Shown: positions 33,339-42,631 of the stretch, piece after piece
How the letters are laid out: every line of letters begins with the position of its first letter
Numbering within the stretch: the stretch's first letter is position 1
Assembly: GCA_964574815.1 (NCBI GenBank)
Contig: CAZNPL010000015.1
Location: forward strand, 1 to 64,000
Length of the DNA: 64,000 nt
Origin: CAZNPL01 sp964574815
GTDB lineage: Bacteria; Planctomycetota; Phycisphaerae; UBA1845
Reading direction: 5' to 3'
The notes under the pieces: generated by a model
Databases searched by the model: none
Told to the model about the DNA's origin: nothing
Seen by the model: the letters and a program-made list of their open reading frames with translations, nothing else
Made by a program: the position numbers and the translations under genes

Positions 33339-34766
33339 CTACCGGGACGACGACGCCTCCGGATCGGTCAGAACTTCACCGAGCAAGGCGTCCAGCTCCT
33401 CCCTGGCGCGCTCCGAGTCGGTCATCTTGATCGTTCGGCGCAGCAGCGCGATCGCTTCATCGCGGGTCTTCTCGCTTTGGGCCAGAACCCGCGCGAGGGT
33501 CATGACGGCTCGTGGGTTTTTACCGGCGTAGAGCATGTTCGCCCGCCGGGCGTACTGGACGGTCTCACGCAGTTGCCGCCCCGTGCGATAGCCCGCCTGA
33601 GCCAGTGCCAGATAGCTGGCCGGTGAATCATCAAACCGCAACAGCTCCTTCGCGACGTTGCCGGCCCGCTCGTCCTCGCCCAGGCCGAGCAGCACCTCGT
33701 AGCGGCACGACAGAAGCTTACGCACTTCGGGCGGCTTATGCAGACCGCGTCCCACCTGGAACATGAACTGACTCAGCTCTTCGGGATCGGCAACCGAATA
33801 ACGCAGCTCTTTATACCGGCGGGCGTTCAACAACGGCTCATAGATGATTTGTGCAAATGTCGCCAACTGAGCACTGTCGGGCAAAGCCGCTTTCAGCTTA
33901 TCATAAAAAGCGACGATCTGATCCTCTCGATCGAGGGCAGTATAACCAAACTTGATCACATTCAAATCGAACGCGCTCATCGATCGGCGCGCGAGAAGAT
34001 CTTGTTCGGCCTCGGCGATGACGCGCTCGACCTTCTCCAGCGCGGGCGGGTGGTACCTGCCGAACCGCACCACCTGTTTGATCAGCCCTTCGAGATACTG
34101 GCTGTTGAAACTCGCCGAGCGGGCCACCCTGTGATCCAGCGCCCAGGAATAGAGGCGATGCGCCGCCTCGAAGTCGCCGCTGAGGAACTTCCGGTCCGCA
34201 CGCTTCATCGCCTCCAGCACGACGTCCTCACCGTCCCACGGCGCAAAGGCCGCGCCACTGCTGATGCCTTTGCCGTAGATCGCCGCATCGCGATGCAGCG
34301 CGAATCGCTTGTAACCGTCGGTCCCGACCGCGCGGCCAAGCACTTTACCTTCGTTCGTCAAAAAGACCATCGCGGGGATGGTCTCGACGTTCATCCTCCG
34401 GGCCAGCTCCGCGACGGCAGGATCGGACGTGTTAAGCTTCACGCCGACGGCGTACCAGTTCCACCAGTCCTCGTGCCGGGATGACTCCAGTGTGTACTCG
34501 TCGAAACGGTCGCACTCCGGACAATCGTCCTTCACGAAGAGCACGAAGAGATACTTGTGTTCCTCGGCGGCTTGGGCGAGCGCTTCAGTATAAGCAGCCG
34601 GCGCCGCCGGCTTGGATTCGTCCGTTCCGACCGCCTTGGACTCCTCGGGCTTGACTGCCTCGGGCGCTTCCGCTTTGGCTGTCCCGACTTGGGTTTGCTC
34701 ATGCCCGACTGCCACGGCCGGGGCGCAACAGGTCCAGAGCATCAATACGATGAGACGATGAGTCAT
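33339..34766 (-). CDS. Exported thioredoxin-fold protein with TPR-like repeats
   Basis: A 475-residue exported protein. The signal peptide ends near A-V-A-V-G-H (20), then a Lys/Glu/Ala-rich linker. The thioredoxin domain (about 58-150) has C82-P-E-C85 and the cis-Pro in V-E-T-I-P-A-M-V-F-L. The C-terminal 300 residues are helical, with TPR-like pairs (for example S-G-D-F-E-A-A-H-R-L-Y-S-W-A-L). ATG 34766 has AAGGAG eight bases upstream. A periplasmic disulfide or cytochrome-maturation role is possible but unproven. The downstream zinc-ribbon membrane gene begins 31 bases after its stop. Confidence 0.82.
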   Translation of the reverse strand: MTHRLIVLMLWTCCAPAVAVGHEQTQVGTAKAEAPEAVKPEESKAVGTDESKPAAPAAYTEALAQAAEEHKYLFVLFVKDDCPECDRFDEYTLESSRHEDWWNWYAVGVKLNTSDPAVAELARRMNVETIPAMVFLTNEGKVLGRAVGTDGYKRFALHRDAAIYGKGISSGAAFAPWDGEDVVLEAMKRADRKFLSGDFEAAHRLYSWALDHRVARSASFNSQYLEGLIKQVVRFGRYHPPALEKVERVIAEAEQDLLARRSMSAFDLNVIKFGYTALDREDQIVAFYDKLKAALPDSAQLATFAQIIYEPLLNARRYKELRYSVADPEELSQFMFQVGRGLHKPPEVRKLLSCRYEVLLGLGEDERAGNVAKELLRFDDSPASYLALAQAGYRTGRQLRETVQYARRANMLYAGKNPRAVMTLARVLAQSEKTRDEAIALLRRTIKMTDSERAREELDALLGEVLTDPEASSSR

Positions 34767-35018
34767 TCTGTGAACTCCTTAATCCCTGCCGAGGGTCGCG
34801 TCGGGCGTCGCCGCAACCGGTCCCCTGTTTCAAGCAAATAAAACCCGTGACGCCCGCAGATCACGGCGCGAACCCCCTCATTCGTTGATTCTATCCATCG
34901 TCCCCGGCGGCGTCACGCCTGGCCGGGCCAAGGCGGCCTGTCGGGAACGAGAGCGGTCGCCGTTCCCTCGTGCGTCTCCCGAGCGGCCTCGTCGATTCAT
35001 CGGAATTCCGCAACAGGC

Positions 35019-35612
35019 TCATCTTTGACGCCCCTCCAGCAGGAGCCAGCCGGCATCGCCGAGCAGCCGCTTCCGGCCACGGTCGGTGAGCAGGCCCAGT
35101 TCCCGGCTTATGTTGGAGACGCTGCCGAGGCCCACGATCGCCCATGCCGACACAATTTCATCGGGTACGGCGTCTTCCCCGCCTTCACCGCGAAAGGCGG
35201 CGATCTGCTCGCGAATGAAACGGTGGAACCGGCCATACATGGTGCACAACGCCTCGCGGATCTCCGGCTCGTCGGTTTCACTCAGTCCGGCGAGGATGAT
35301 GCGGTGCAGGCCGGACTCCCCGTAATGCTCCGCCTCGTGCTGGAGCAGCCGAACGGCCGCCTGCGTGCCGTCGTCCTCTTCGTCGAGGACCTTGCGCCAG
35401 TTTTCGACGGCCTGCTCGTACACGTAGTCGATCGACGCGACGAACATCGCCTTCTTGTCGGGCCACAGGCGGTACAGGATGTTCTCCCGCACGTCGCACC
35501 GCCGAGCCAACTCGGCGGTCGTGGCCCGGTGGTAGCCCAACTCGGCAAAGGCATGGGCGATAACCGGCAGGAGGCGTTTGCGTCGTTCGGTGGCCTGACT
35601 CGGTCGAGGCAT
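35019..35612 (-). CDS. TetR-family transcriptional regulator
   Basis: A 197-residue repressor-type regulator. The N-terminal helix-turn-helix reads A-T-T-A-E-L-A-R-R-C-D-V-R-E-N-I-L-Y-R-L-W-P-D-K, at about 30-55. The C-terminal ligand-binding part is all-helical. Start at ATG 35612 is preferred because GGAG lies six bases upstream; another ATG is four codons earlier. A 16-bp near-palindrome lies 35 bases upstream, so the gene is probably autoregulated. No obvious target such as an efflux pump is adjacent; the RHS fragment lies divergently. Confidence 0.87.
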   Translation of the reverse strand: MPRPSQATERRKRLLPVIAHAFAELGYHRATTAELARRCDVRENILYRLWPDKKAMFVASIDYVYEQAVENWRKVLDEEDDGTQAAVRLLQHEAEHYGESGLHRIILAGLSETDEPEIREALCTMYGRFHRFIREQIAAFRGEGGEDAVPDEIVSAWAIVGLGSVSNISRELGLLTDRGRKRLLGDAGWLLLEGRQR

Positions 35613-35647
35613 GGCAAGCTCCATAACGCATCTAGGATCCGTTTTGC

Positions 35648-35663
35648 GTAGGTATATACTTAC
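35648..35663. promoter_or_regulatory. Probable TetR operator
   Basis: GTAGGTATATACTTAC is a 16-bp inverted repeat with a single mismatched pair, placed 35 bases upstream of the tetR start in the divergent gap. TetR-family operators often have this form and place. Confidence 0.5.
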
Positions 35664-35811
35664 GATAGGGCATCGGGTCGGAGTGTGGCAAGGGGGCGGC
35701 CAGGGACCCGCCTGAGTTGAGCATGCTCCGGGACGCGGGCTTGTCGGCGAGGCGCGGTCTTGCGCCGGGGTGCCCGGGTGGCTTAGTTGGGTTTCTCGCT
35801 TGTCCTGATGT

Positions 35812-37296
35812 GTGGCTGCCGCATCGCCTTCAGCCGGAGCGCGGCAGGGCCGGTGGTTGTGTGCGGTGGTCCTCACCGCCAACAGCCCGAGCACCGGCGA
35901 TCAGGCCTGGGACCGCGAGTACGTCTACGGGCCCGACTACGTGGACGAGTTCGTGGCCGAGGTGGCTCCCGGGGCGACCGGCGACGCGGTCATGTACGTC
36001 ACGCAGGACGCCAACGCCAACGTCGTGGGTCTCTACGACGACCAGGGGGCGCTGGCCACCCAGTACACCTACACGCCGTACGGGCGCCTGGCCGCCGCCG
36101 AGGACTTCAACGCCCCGTTCGACAACCGCATCGGTCACCAGGGGCTGTTCTACGATCGTTTCGAGTTCAGCACCACCGCGACTCCGCCGGGCGACCCGGT
36201 CAACGGGCCCATGCTGGTTCCCGATTTGACCTATCAGCAGCAGGTATCCCAAGCGGAGCAGCGAGACCCCGCCGGTCTCTACTACAACCGCAATCGCTAC
36301 TACAGCCCCGAGCTCGGGCGATTCACGCAGAACGATCCCAACGGCACCGGTCTGCCGGCCCTCAGCGTTCTGGGGGCGCCTGGCTTGCCGCTTGGCGTGT
36401 GGGTGGACACATTCCGCTTACTCTCACTCTACGGCGACGGCCTGAGCCTCTACGCCTACCTCGGCGGCAATCCAATCCATCGCCGCGACCCCAGCGGGCT
36501 CGGCTACAGCGCCATGGAGGACGCCATCGACGAAGCGATTGGTGAGATCATCGCCGACCATGCTGCCGTTGTAGGAACGTTGAATGCTGTAGCCGACACC
36601 GGTGTCAACGTGGCCAAGTTCATCGGGCAGCAGGCAGTCTCGTTCCTGCCCGGCGCGGACGTCGTTCAACTCGGCGCCAAGCTTTTCAACGGCGAAGACG
36701 TGACTCTGGGAGATTTCCTGTTCGCCGGGCTCGACTTGGCCGGAATCGGGATTTTCGCTGATATTGCTGCGAAGACGGTCAAAGCGTTTCGCCGAGCCGA
36801 CAAGGCCAGTGACAGCCTGAACCTCGCTCGCAGGGCCTGTAATTGCTTCGTCGCGGGCACGCTCGTCGACACGCCGGGCGGTTCGGTTCCGATCGAACAA
36901 CTCGATGTCGGGGATGTGGTCTACACGCGGCATGAGTCGGACCCGCCTGACTGCGCGGCGTCATCGACCGTCCAGCAAGCGGAATGCCCGGACGACATTA
37001 TTACCGCGGACTCGGTCCAACGCCGCGTGGGACGCGTGACGCGAATCTTCCGCAATCTCGCCCCGGCCATTCTCTGGCTCACGCTCGCCGACGGAACGGT
37101 GCTGGGCACGACCCCCGGTCACGAAGTCTGGACGCATGAAGACGGCTGGACGTTTGCGGGTCAGCTCGAGCTCGGGGACACCTTCACCGATCACGCGGGG
37201 CGACCCGTCGCCCTTGCCGCGATTGAAATCGACTCGACGCCGACCACGGTGGATCAAAAACATCATGGCCTCCGTAAGCAGGCCTCGGTCGCCTGA
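35812..37296 (+). pseudogene. RHS core plus Hint domain fragment, broken at both ends
   Basis: The frame encodes 494 residues. Family similarity begins only near residue 33 (D-R-E-Y-V-Y-G-P-D-Y-V-D-E); the preceding residues follow directly after a stop codon and look random. The RHS core signature follows: Y-T-P-Y-G-R-L, then G-L-Y-Y-N-R-N-R-Y-Y-S-P-E-L-G-R-F-T-Q-N-D-P. After about 90 residues comes a Hint (intein-like) domain, C-N-C-F-V-A-G-T-L-V-D-T-P-G-G, with T-P-G-H-E-V-W. Hint sequence stops abruptly near 37250, where the coding strand of a zinc-ribbon gene runs antisense. The long N-terminal YD repeats and the C-terminal toxin are both missing. Confidence 0.75.
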
Positions 37297-37369
37297 TTTC
37301 GTGCCCGCAGTGAGCGCAGTACTTTGCGAAAGGCCGTAATTCTGAACCGCACTTCGTGCACGCCAACAT
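37184..37369 (-). CDS. Small zinc-ribbon protein, probably truncated
   Basis: A 61-residue frame with a clear double-knuckle zinc ribbon, C-T-K-C-G-S-E-L-R-P-F-A-K-Y-C-A-H-C-G, right after the start. ATG 37369 has GGAGGA five bases upstream, which supports a real gene. From about residue 37 the sequence is antisense to the RHS-Hint fragment, so the original C-terminus was probably lost when the two were joined. Confidence 0.55.
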   Translation of the reverse strand: MLACTKCGSELRPFAKYCAHCGHEIRRPRPAYGGHDVFDPPWSASSRFQSRQGRRVAPRDR

Positions 37370-38032
37370 CGTTTTCCTCCGTCTTCTCTGAACGCTTGCC
37401 TTGAATCGTTGTTCGAGTGCCAACGCCACGCGACGTTGCAACGTTTCAACGCTTATTCCGAACGATCATAGCGCCTTTAACACAAGCGCGCAAGTGCGTT
37501 TTTGAGGCCGAAAAGGGCGTTTTCAGAGGTGTGACGATGCGTGACGTACTTGGAAGTGCGGTATGCCTGAAGGTATCGAAAAGAAGGTCCTCATCAAGTC
37601 ATCCGGTCTGTAGAGGCAGTCGCCCAGCTCCTACCCGATCTCTGGAAAGCCGTTCACCACCTGACCCGGCCCCCGCCGACTAATCACCCGATCCGCCACT
37701 TGCTAAGCAAGAGGCGGGGCCACGATTCGTCATTAAGTAGCGTATGACCGCGCAATCGGCCCCAGCACACACCGGGCTCCCCGTTCTTTCGCGAAGTGAA
37801 GCCGTGCGCGATGAGCGATGCGTGCCACACCCTATGACGTGTTTCATTGCACCTGAGCGGTGCCTGCGCCTACTCGGCGTCGGACGCATACCCACGTCCG
37901 CGTCGCTAGCCCTTCGCGAAGCGAAAGGGCGGGAAACACAACTGACGCGAGGGCCCTCGACGTCAGGCGTGGCCACCACTCGGCCACGCGGGTGCGCGGG
38001 CACGCGCCAGCTTTGCTCTGCTGCCTCGTGTC
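37370..38032. other. Gene-poor region with repeats and a possible remnant
   Basis: No intact gene in 660 bases. A plus-strand frame at 37583-37747 reads protein-like (V-E-A-V-A-Q-L-L-P-D-L-W-K-A-V) without a start. The CCTTCGCGAAGCGAAAGGG repeat lies at 37911-37929. A degenerate CATACCCACG palindrome half lies near 37888. Confidence 0.45.
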
Positions 38033-40282
38033 TTACCAGCTCCAGATTCTCACGCGAGCATCCTGCACGATGTTCACTGTCATTTGCTGGCTGCCTGAGT
38101 CGGCCGCCAGCGTGCCGGTCACCCCGTCGCCCGGAACCGCCGATACTGTAAACGTCCCGCTCGCATCCTGCGACGCGCGGAAAACGAACGTGGCTAGGTA
38201 CTTATTCTCCGATGAATTCACACCCCCGGACGACATGGCGCACACAGCCCGAGCGTCCTCGACGTTGAACGCGTCGAAGTACTCTTGGCTGTAGAAGGCG
38301 AAGTCGGCTCGCTGATCATTGATATACATGTCCTCCAACGTCAGCGTTCCGCCGGTGCCGCCGGTCACCTGCACCTGCACTTCGACGCCGCGGAGATCGA
38401 CGTACTCGTCCCCGTAGGCGTCAATCTCGAGCTGCGCCCCAGGCTGCACCAGCGTGGTCACTCCCTCTCCCATTTTCACATCGATCGAGGTAACGCTCAG
38501 CGGTCCCATCGTCCCGCCACCCGCTGAACCTCTACCGCAACATGGATCGCTTCCGCCGACCACGTCGAGAATCGCCATGACATCGAACAAGCTGATTTGA
38601 TCATCAGGCTCACACGGGTGGATGTTATTGTCGACAAAACTACACCGGCAGAACTTTCCCGCAATTCCGTCGAGTACGCAGAAGATGTCGAACAGATTCA
38701 GCGCGTCATTATGGTCCACGTCGCCGTAAACGCTCGGAGTGCTGGTGCAGCCGTTGTCCACACACTGGTTCCACGTGCAAACGTCTCCGTCGTCGCAGTC
38801 GGTGTCGCGGGCACAGGGAGCGCCGGTGGATAGCGCGTACGCGCTTCGGACATCCACCGCCTGTAAACCGCTTCCCACCGTGTCCTCAGGGTCAAACGCG
38901 TCTGCTGCGAAATCGACGTCAAGGTCATCGACGGTCCCCAGAATCTGATCAGCCCCGATACCGGCAATCGCTTCGATTCCCGTAACGGCGCCGGGATCGA
39001 CGTTGTAATCAGGCGGGTCCATCAGGCTAGCCACGTTGGGATCGGGATCCGTGTGGAAGTTGCCAAGTATGTGCCCGATCTCATGACTGGCGACATTCCC
39101 AATCACGCGCCCCACAGCATCAATCATGTCGAAACCGGCGTCTCGCGGCAGTGAGTTGATGGAACCGGGCCCGCCGTTCCACGGTTCGATATCGGCCGCC
39201 GGATGTAACTTGAAAAGGTGCAGATTCATCGCAACCGTCTCTTCGGTGGCGAAGTTACCAGGGTCGACCGACTGTGCTATCGCCCAAGAGAAACCCCAGT
39301 TCGTCCTGTCTCCCCCAACGATCACCCGCGACACATTTGGCTGGCCGAACGGGTCGATGTGCTCGCTGCTGTTTCTCAGCTCGAAGTCAAAGTACCCGTC
39401 TCCGTCCACGGCGCGGTCTCCGTTTAGTCCGGACGCGCGGAGGTCCTCCAGATTCTCCTCGATAGTAACCATGATCACCGCAATGACCGCGTTGTCGTCA
39501 GTCGGGCTCAAGCAATTCAATCCCGGGACATCCGGATCCTCAGGGTCAGGGAACTCGCGGCACCAATCGCTCAGAGACTCCGAGAGCGCGGGAATGTTCT
39601 GAGGTTCATCGGGCCCCTGGCCGAAAAGCGCGCGCGGCGTAACCGTCGCACCGTCAAAGTCCACGAAGATGATCTGCCTGCTCCCGGGGGCCTTCACGTG
39701 CATGCCTGGACGCCGCGCCCGGATTTCAACTGTGTATCCCCCGAGTGACTCGTCCGCTGAACGGATCCGGACGAGATAGTCACCGTCGGAGGGCGCAATC
39801 CACGATAGATATGCATCTTTGGGAACGGCACCCGTTGGGAGGGGGGTGCCCAGCGGATACTGACTGGCGGAGTCGTTTGTGTCGTTCTCAATGATTGCTG
39901 CTCCACTGATCTCGGTGATGGCAAGTAGCGGATCGAGTTCACCTTCGCGCACGGTCGCCATGCCGATCACGTCGCCTTTGCCCGCGGTGAACCGGAAGTA
40001 ATCCACGTCCGTTGCGGAATCAATCTCGCCGCGAATGTCTAAGTTTCCGTCTTCGGGTACCCCCCTGCCCTCCAGCAGCAACTGCGCCTGTGCCGGCGAG
40101 TCGTTGATTTCACCTGTCTCCTCGACAACACATACGAGCGTCGCCAGTGCCGTCGGCGGCTCCGAGCGCGACGGCGTCCCGCACCAGCTCTCGGCCCGCC
40201 CAGTTGACGCAGGCACATGCAGTGTAATTCCCACCAACGCAACAAAGGCAAGGTACTGGTTTCGTGAAAGCGAAGTTTTCAT
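38033..40282 (-). CDS. Secreted metzincin-like protease with dockerin-like repeats
   Basis: A 749-residue secreted protein. Signal peptide 1-30; a pre-peptidase-type beta domain at about 70-190 (D-V-D-Y-F-R-F-T-A-G-K-G-D); then a catalytic domain with H-E-I-G-H-I-L-G-N-F-H at 400-410, the metzincin zinc motif, and a possible Met-turn (A-S-L-M-D-P-P). Dockerin-like calcium repeats (D-V-D-H-N-D-A-L-N-L-F-D-I and D-Q-I-S-L-F-D-V-M-A-I-L-D) lie at about 525-585. The C-terminal 150 residues form a beta domain (P-G-A-Q-L-E-I-D ... T-G-T-L-A) that may be cohesin-like. ATG 40282 has GGGAGGA seven bases upstream. It probably acts outside the cell. Confidence 0.85.
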   Translation of the reverse strand: MKTSLSRNQYLAFVALVGITLHVPASTGRAESWCGTPSRSEPPTALATLVCVVEETGEINDSPAQAQLLLEGRGVPEDGNLDIRGEIDSATDVDYFRFTAGKGDVIGMATVREGELDPLLAITEISGAAIIENDTNDSASQYPLGTPLPTGAVPKDAYLSWIAPSDGDYLVRIRSADESLGGYTVEIRARRPGMHVKAPGSRQIIFVDFDGATVTPRALFGQGPDEPQNIPALSESLSDWCREFPDPEDPDVPGLNCLSPTDDNAVIAVIMVTIEENLEDLRASGLNGDRAVDGDGYFDFELRNSSEHIDPFGQPNVSRVIVGGDRTNWGFSWAIAQSVDPGNFATEETVAMNLHLFKLHPAADIEPWNGGPGSINSLPRDAGFDMIDAVGRVIGNVASHEIGHILGNFHTDPDPNVASLMDPPDYNVDPGAVTGIEAIAGIGADQILGTVDDLDVDFAADAFDPEDTVGSGLQAVDVRSAYALSTGAPCARDTDCDDGDVCTWNQCVDNGCTSTPSVYGDVDHNDALNLFDIFCVLDGIAGKFCRCSFVDNNIHPCEPDDQISLFDVMAILDVVGGSDPCCGRGSAGGGTMGPLSVTSIDVKMGEGVTTLVQPGAQLEIDAYGDEYVDLRGVEVQVQVTGGTGGTLTLEDMYINDQRADFAFYSQEYFDAFNVEDARAVCAMSSGGVNSSENKYLATFVFRASQDASGTFTVSAVPGDGVTGTLAADSGSQQMTVNIVQDARVRIWSW

Positions 40283-40339
40283 CTCCGTGTCCTCCCATTA
40301 TTCGTGCGAAGTGGCTTCTCAACTCAATCGAGGCGTGTC

Positions 40340-42019
40340 CTATTCGTTGTCGTAAACAGCCGCTACGAACGCGCCGTAATCCCACAAATCCACCGCGCCG
40401 CTCGAATCGAAATCGAATAAATGACAGCAAGGCGCAAGTTCTGGCGGCGCACCTGCTCGCGAGAAACATCTCTGCAATCCAGCGAAGTCACGCAGGTCGC
40501 GGTCACCGTCGCCGTCAATGTCCCCGAAGATTAGCTCCTCGCACTCGTCCGGCTGCCAGTTTGCGTTGCAATCGTCACTTGTGCCCGCGCCAATATCGCA
40601 CGCGTCCTCCAGGCCGTTCCCATTGCAGTCATCCACAACATTGGGCAGGACGTACGCCGAACCCGATACGTTGCCGAGAACGTCGTCGCCATCCGAGCCC
40701 CCGACGATCCGGTCGCCCCAGGCGGCTACCGAAGCACCGAACACATCCCCGAACCAAGCGTCCGTCGGCACAAGCTTCGCTTCCTCGTACCACGTGTCAT
40801 CCCTGGGATCGCGATGAGTTCCTCGGTCGTTTCTCGCAAACAGGTATATCGCGCCCGCTGAGCCCAGCGCTCCTGGGCTCCCAACGGCGATCCGCCTCGA
40901 AGCGATAGCGACGGAAAACCCGAATGCGTCCCATGCGGCGCCGTCCGAAGGAGTCAGCTTCGCCTGCTGGAACCACACATCATCCGAGAGATCACGGGGT
41001 GTTCCGCAATCATCAAGCACGAAAACGTATGCCGAACCGCTATTCTCGTGCGGCGCATCGTCCTGGTCGTCTCCGACAACGAGGAGATCACCTCGCATCG
41101 CGAGCGAAAACCCAAAAGAATCGTGCCTTTCCGGATCGGAGGACTCGAGTTTGCCCTCGTAGACCCACCGACTGCACCGTAGCGGATACACGCCCGGCAA
41201 AGCGCCCTCGCACTGAAAGGTATAAACGGCACCTGCCGATTCGGCTCCTACAGAATCGTGAGGATCAGATACTGCCACTCGAGCGCCGTCGATTGCTACG
41301 GCATGCCCAAACGCAGTTTCATCGGGAGACACCCGCAATGCCAGCCTGCATTCCTCAACCCACGCATCGTCGCTCGAATCGCCCAGTGTTCGGTTGGTGT
41401 CCAAGCGGAAAATGTACGCCTCATCTCCTCCGCCGACGGCAACGCGACCGTCACTGATCCCCACCGTGTAACCGAAATTGTCCCTGGGCGCAGTCTGTGA
41501 TCCAATGAGCCTAGCCTCCTGCAGCCAGGAATCGTCGTCTGGGTTGGAAAACGTTCCGTTCCGGTCGCGGCGAAAGACGTAGGCCGCCCCCGCGCGGTAT
41601 CCCTTCTCTCGATGGCCGGTGGCGCCGATCACGACGTAGTCGTGCTGGATCGCCACGCTCGCTCCAAAATCGTCACCGGGCCGACCGTCGCTCGGGACGA
41701 GTTTTGCCTCTTCGATCCAGTGATCATCCGCCGGATCCGAGGGCGTGCCATTGTCACGCATCCGATAAACGTAAACCTCGCCCTGAATTGTGGGGCCGAA
41801 TGGGTCGTTCGCGCCGGGCGCACCGACCACGATCGTATCCTCCCACGTGGCAACTGACCAACCGAATACCCGGAGCGGGCCTCCATCTGAAGCGGTCAGC
41901 TTGACGCGCTCGTGAAGCACGCACGTCTGCCCCCAGGACGGTGCTGATGGCAAGGTAAAACCTAGTACAGCCAGAAGCTGAAGTGCTCCGCCTGCTGATG
42001 TTTGTTTGTTACCAGACAT
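40340..42019 (-). CDS. Secreted FG-GAP repeat protein with dockerin-like C-terminus
   Basis: A 559-residue secreted protein. After a signal peptide (ends S-W-G-Q) come about seven repeats of some 60 residues with A-x-D-G-x-x-x-D-x-F-G-x-S-V-A and V-V-G-A/D, the FG-GAP pattern of integrin-like beta-propellers. The end carries D-C-N-G-N-G-L-E-D-A-C-D-I, then two dockerin-like calcium motifs (G-D-I-D-G-D-G-D-R-D-L-R-D-F and D-F-D-S-S-G-A-V-D-L-W-D-Y). These motifs are hallmarks of Phycisphaerae secreted proteins. It lies 57 bases upstream of the secreted protease gene on the same strand, so the two may be expressed together. Confidence 0.87.
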   Translation of the reverse strand: MSGNKQTSAGGALQLLAVLGFTLPSAPSWGQTCVLHERVKLTASDGGPLRVFGWSVATWEDTIVVGAPGANDPFGPTIQGEVYVYRMRDNGTPSDPADDHWIEEAKLVPSDGRPGDDFGASVAIQHDYVVIGATGHREKGYRAGAAYVFRRDRNGTFSNPDDDSWLQEARLIGSQTAPRDNFGYTVGISDGRVAVGGGDEAYIFRLDTNRTLGDSSDDAWVEECRLALRVSPDETAFGHAVAIDGARVAVSDPHDSVGAESAGAVYTFQCEGALPGVYPLRCSRWVYEGKLESSDPERHDSFGFSLAMRGDLLVVGDDQDDAPHENSGSAYVFVLDDCGTPRDLSDDVWFQQAKLTPSDGAAWDAFGFSVAIASRRIAVGSPGALGSAGAIYLFARNDRGTHRDPRDDTWYEEAKLVPTDAWFGDVFGASVAAWGDRIVGGSDGDDVLGNVSGSAYVLPNVVDDCNGNGLEDACDIGAGTSDDCNANWQPDECEELIFGDIDGDGDRDLRDFAGLQRCFSRAGAPPELAPCCHLFDFDSSGAVDLWDYGAFVAAVYDNE

Positions 42020-42631
42020 GTCACGAGCCCCCCTGCCGGCTCGCTCAACACCAACGCTGTAAATACGATACTATACAGCTTCTTCAAGCACGCGTCAAGC
42101 ACGTACACGATGACCTGTCAGCCCCACATAAGCCCCTAACGGCCTAAAGTGCGGACGGACGGGCGTGCCGACGTTGGGTGCCAAACGCGGTGTTGCATCC
42201 GTCTGGTTAGCTCCCGCTGACTGGGAGTGTGGCTGCGAGATCAATCATTGCCGCGAGGTCGCTGGCATGGTTGAACTGTTGGAGCCGAGTGAATCCCGGG
42301 AGCTCGTCGACCGAAACGCGTAAGAGCCGCTTCACCCTGCTTGGAGGTTCAGCGACCAACTTAGGCGTGTCGGCCTTTTGGAGAGAGTGGCCCGTGGCCG
42401 GGCAATTGCCGCATCTTCGCCTGAAACGCATAAAAGGCACCTCCAGAGTCGGCTGACCAATTAAGCCTTTCGCCCTCGCATTCTCAGGCCGGCGATTCAG
42501 CGGGATGAGTTGGCTTCACGCCTTCCACGGTCAGGCGTTCCGTAAAACACGCTGGCGCGTGGCTGTTATCGCATAGGCCTCCACGGTGATGCGGGGGTCT
42601 ACTGTAGTACATGAAAGGAGGTGATGCAAAG
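42020..42631. other. Intergenic region with a doubtful small gene
   Basis: Between the FG-GAP gene and the small TPKQ-motif gene. A loose hairpin with CTAAC/GTTAG ends lies at about 42137-42210. A possible small minus-strand gene at 42207-42431 is listed separately. Nothing else is recognised. Confidence 0.4.
42207..42431 (-). CDS. Possible small protein
   Basis: A 74-residue frame whose ATG 42431 is preceded by TGGAGG at eight bases. The sequence has a basic N-terminus with C-G-N-C and an ordered C-terminal half (V-D-E-L-P-G-F-T-R-L-Q-Q-F). No family is recognised, and it could be chance. Confidence 0.25.
   Translation of the reverse strand: MRFRRRCGNCPATGHSLQKADTPKLVAEPPSRVKRLLRVSVDELPGFTRLQQFNHASDLAAMIDLAATLPVSGS

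Noticed and set aside
42130..42215. Integron attC-like hairpin
   Set aside because: CTAAC/GTTAG ends and a partly paired stem are present, but the R-Y-Y-Y-A-A-C and G-T-T-R-R-R-Y core sites do not fit and there is no integrase or cassette array.
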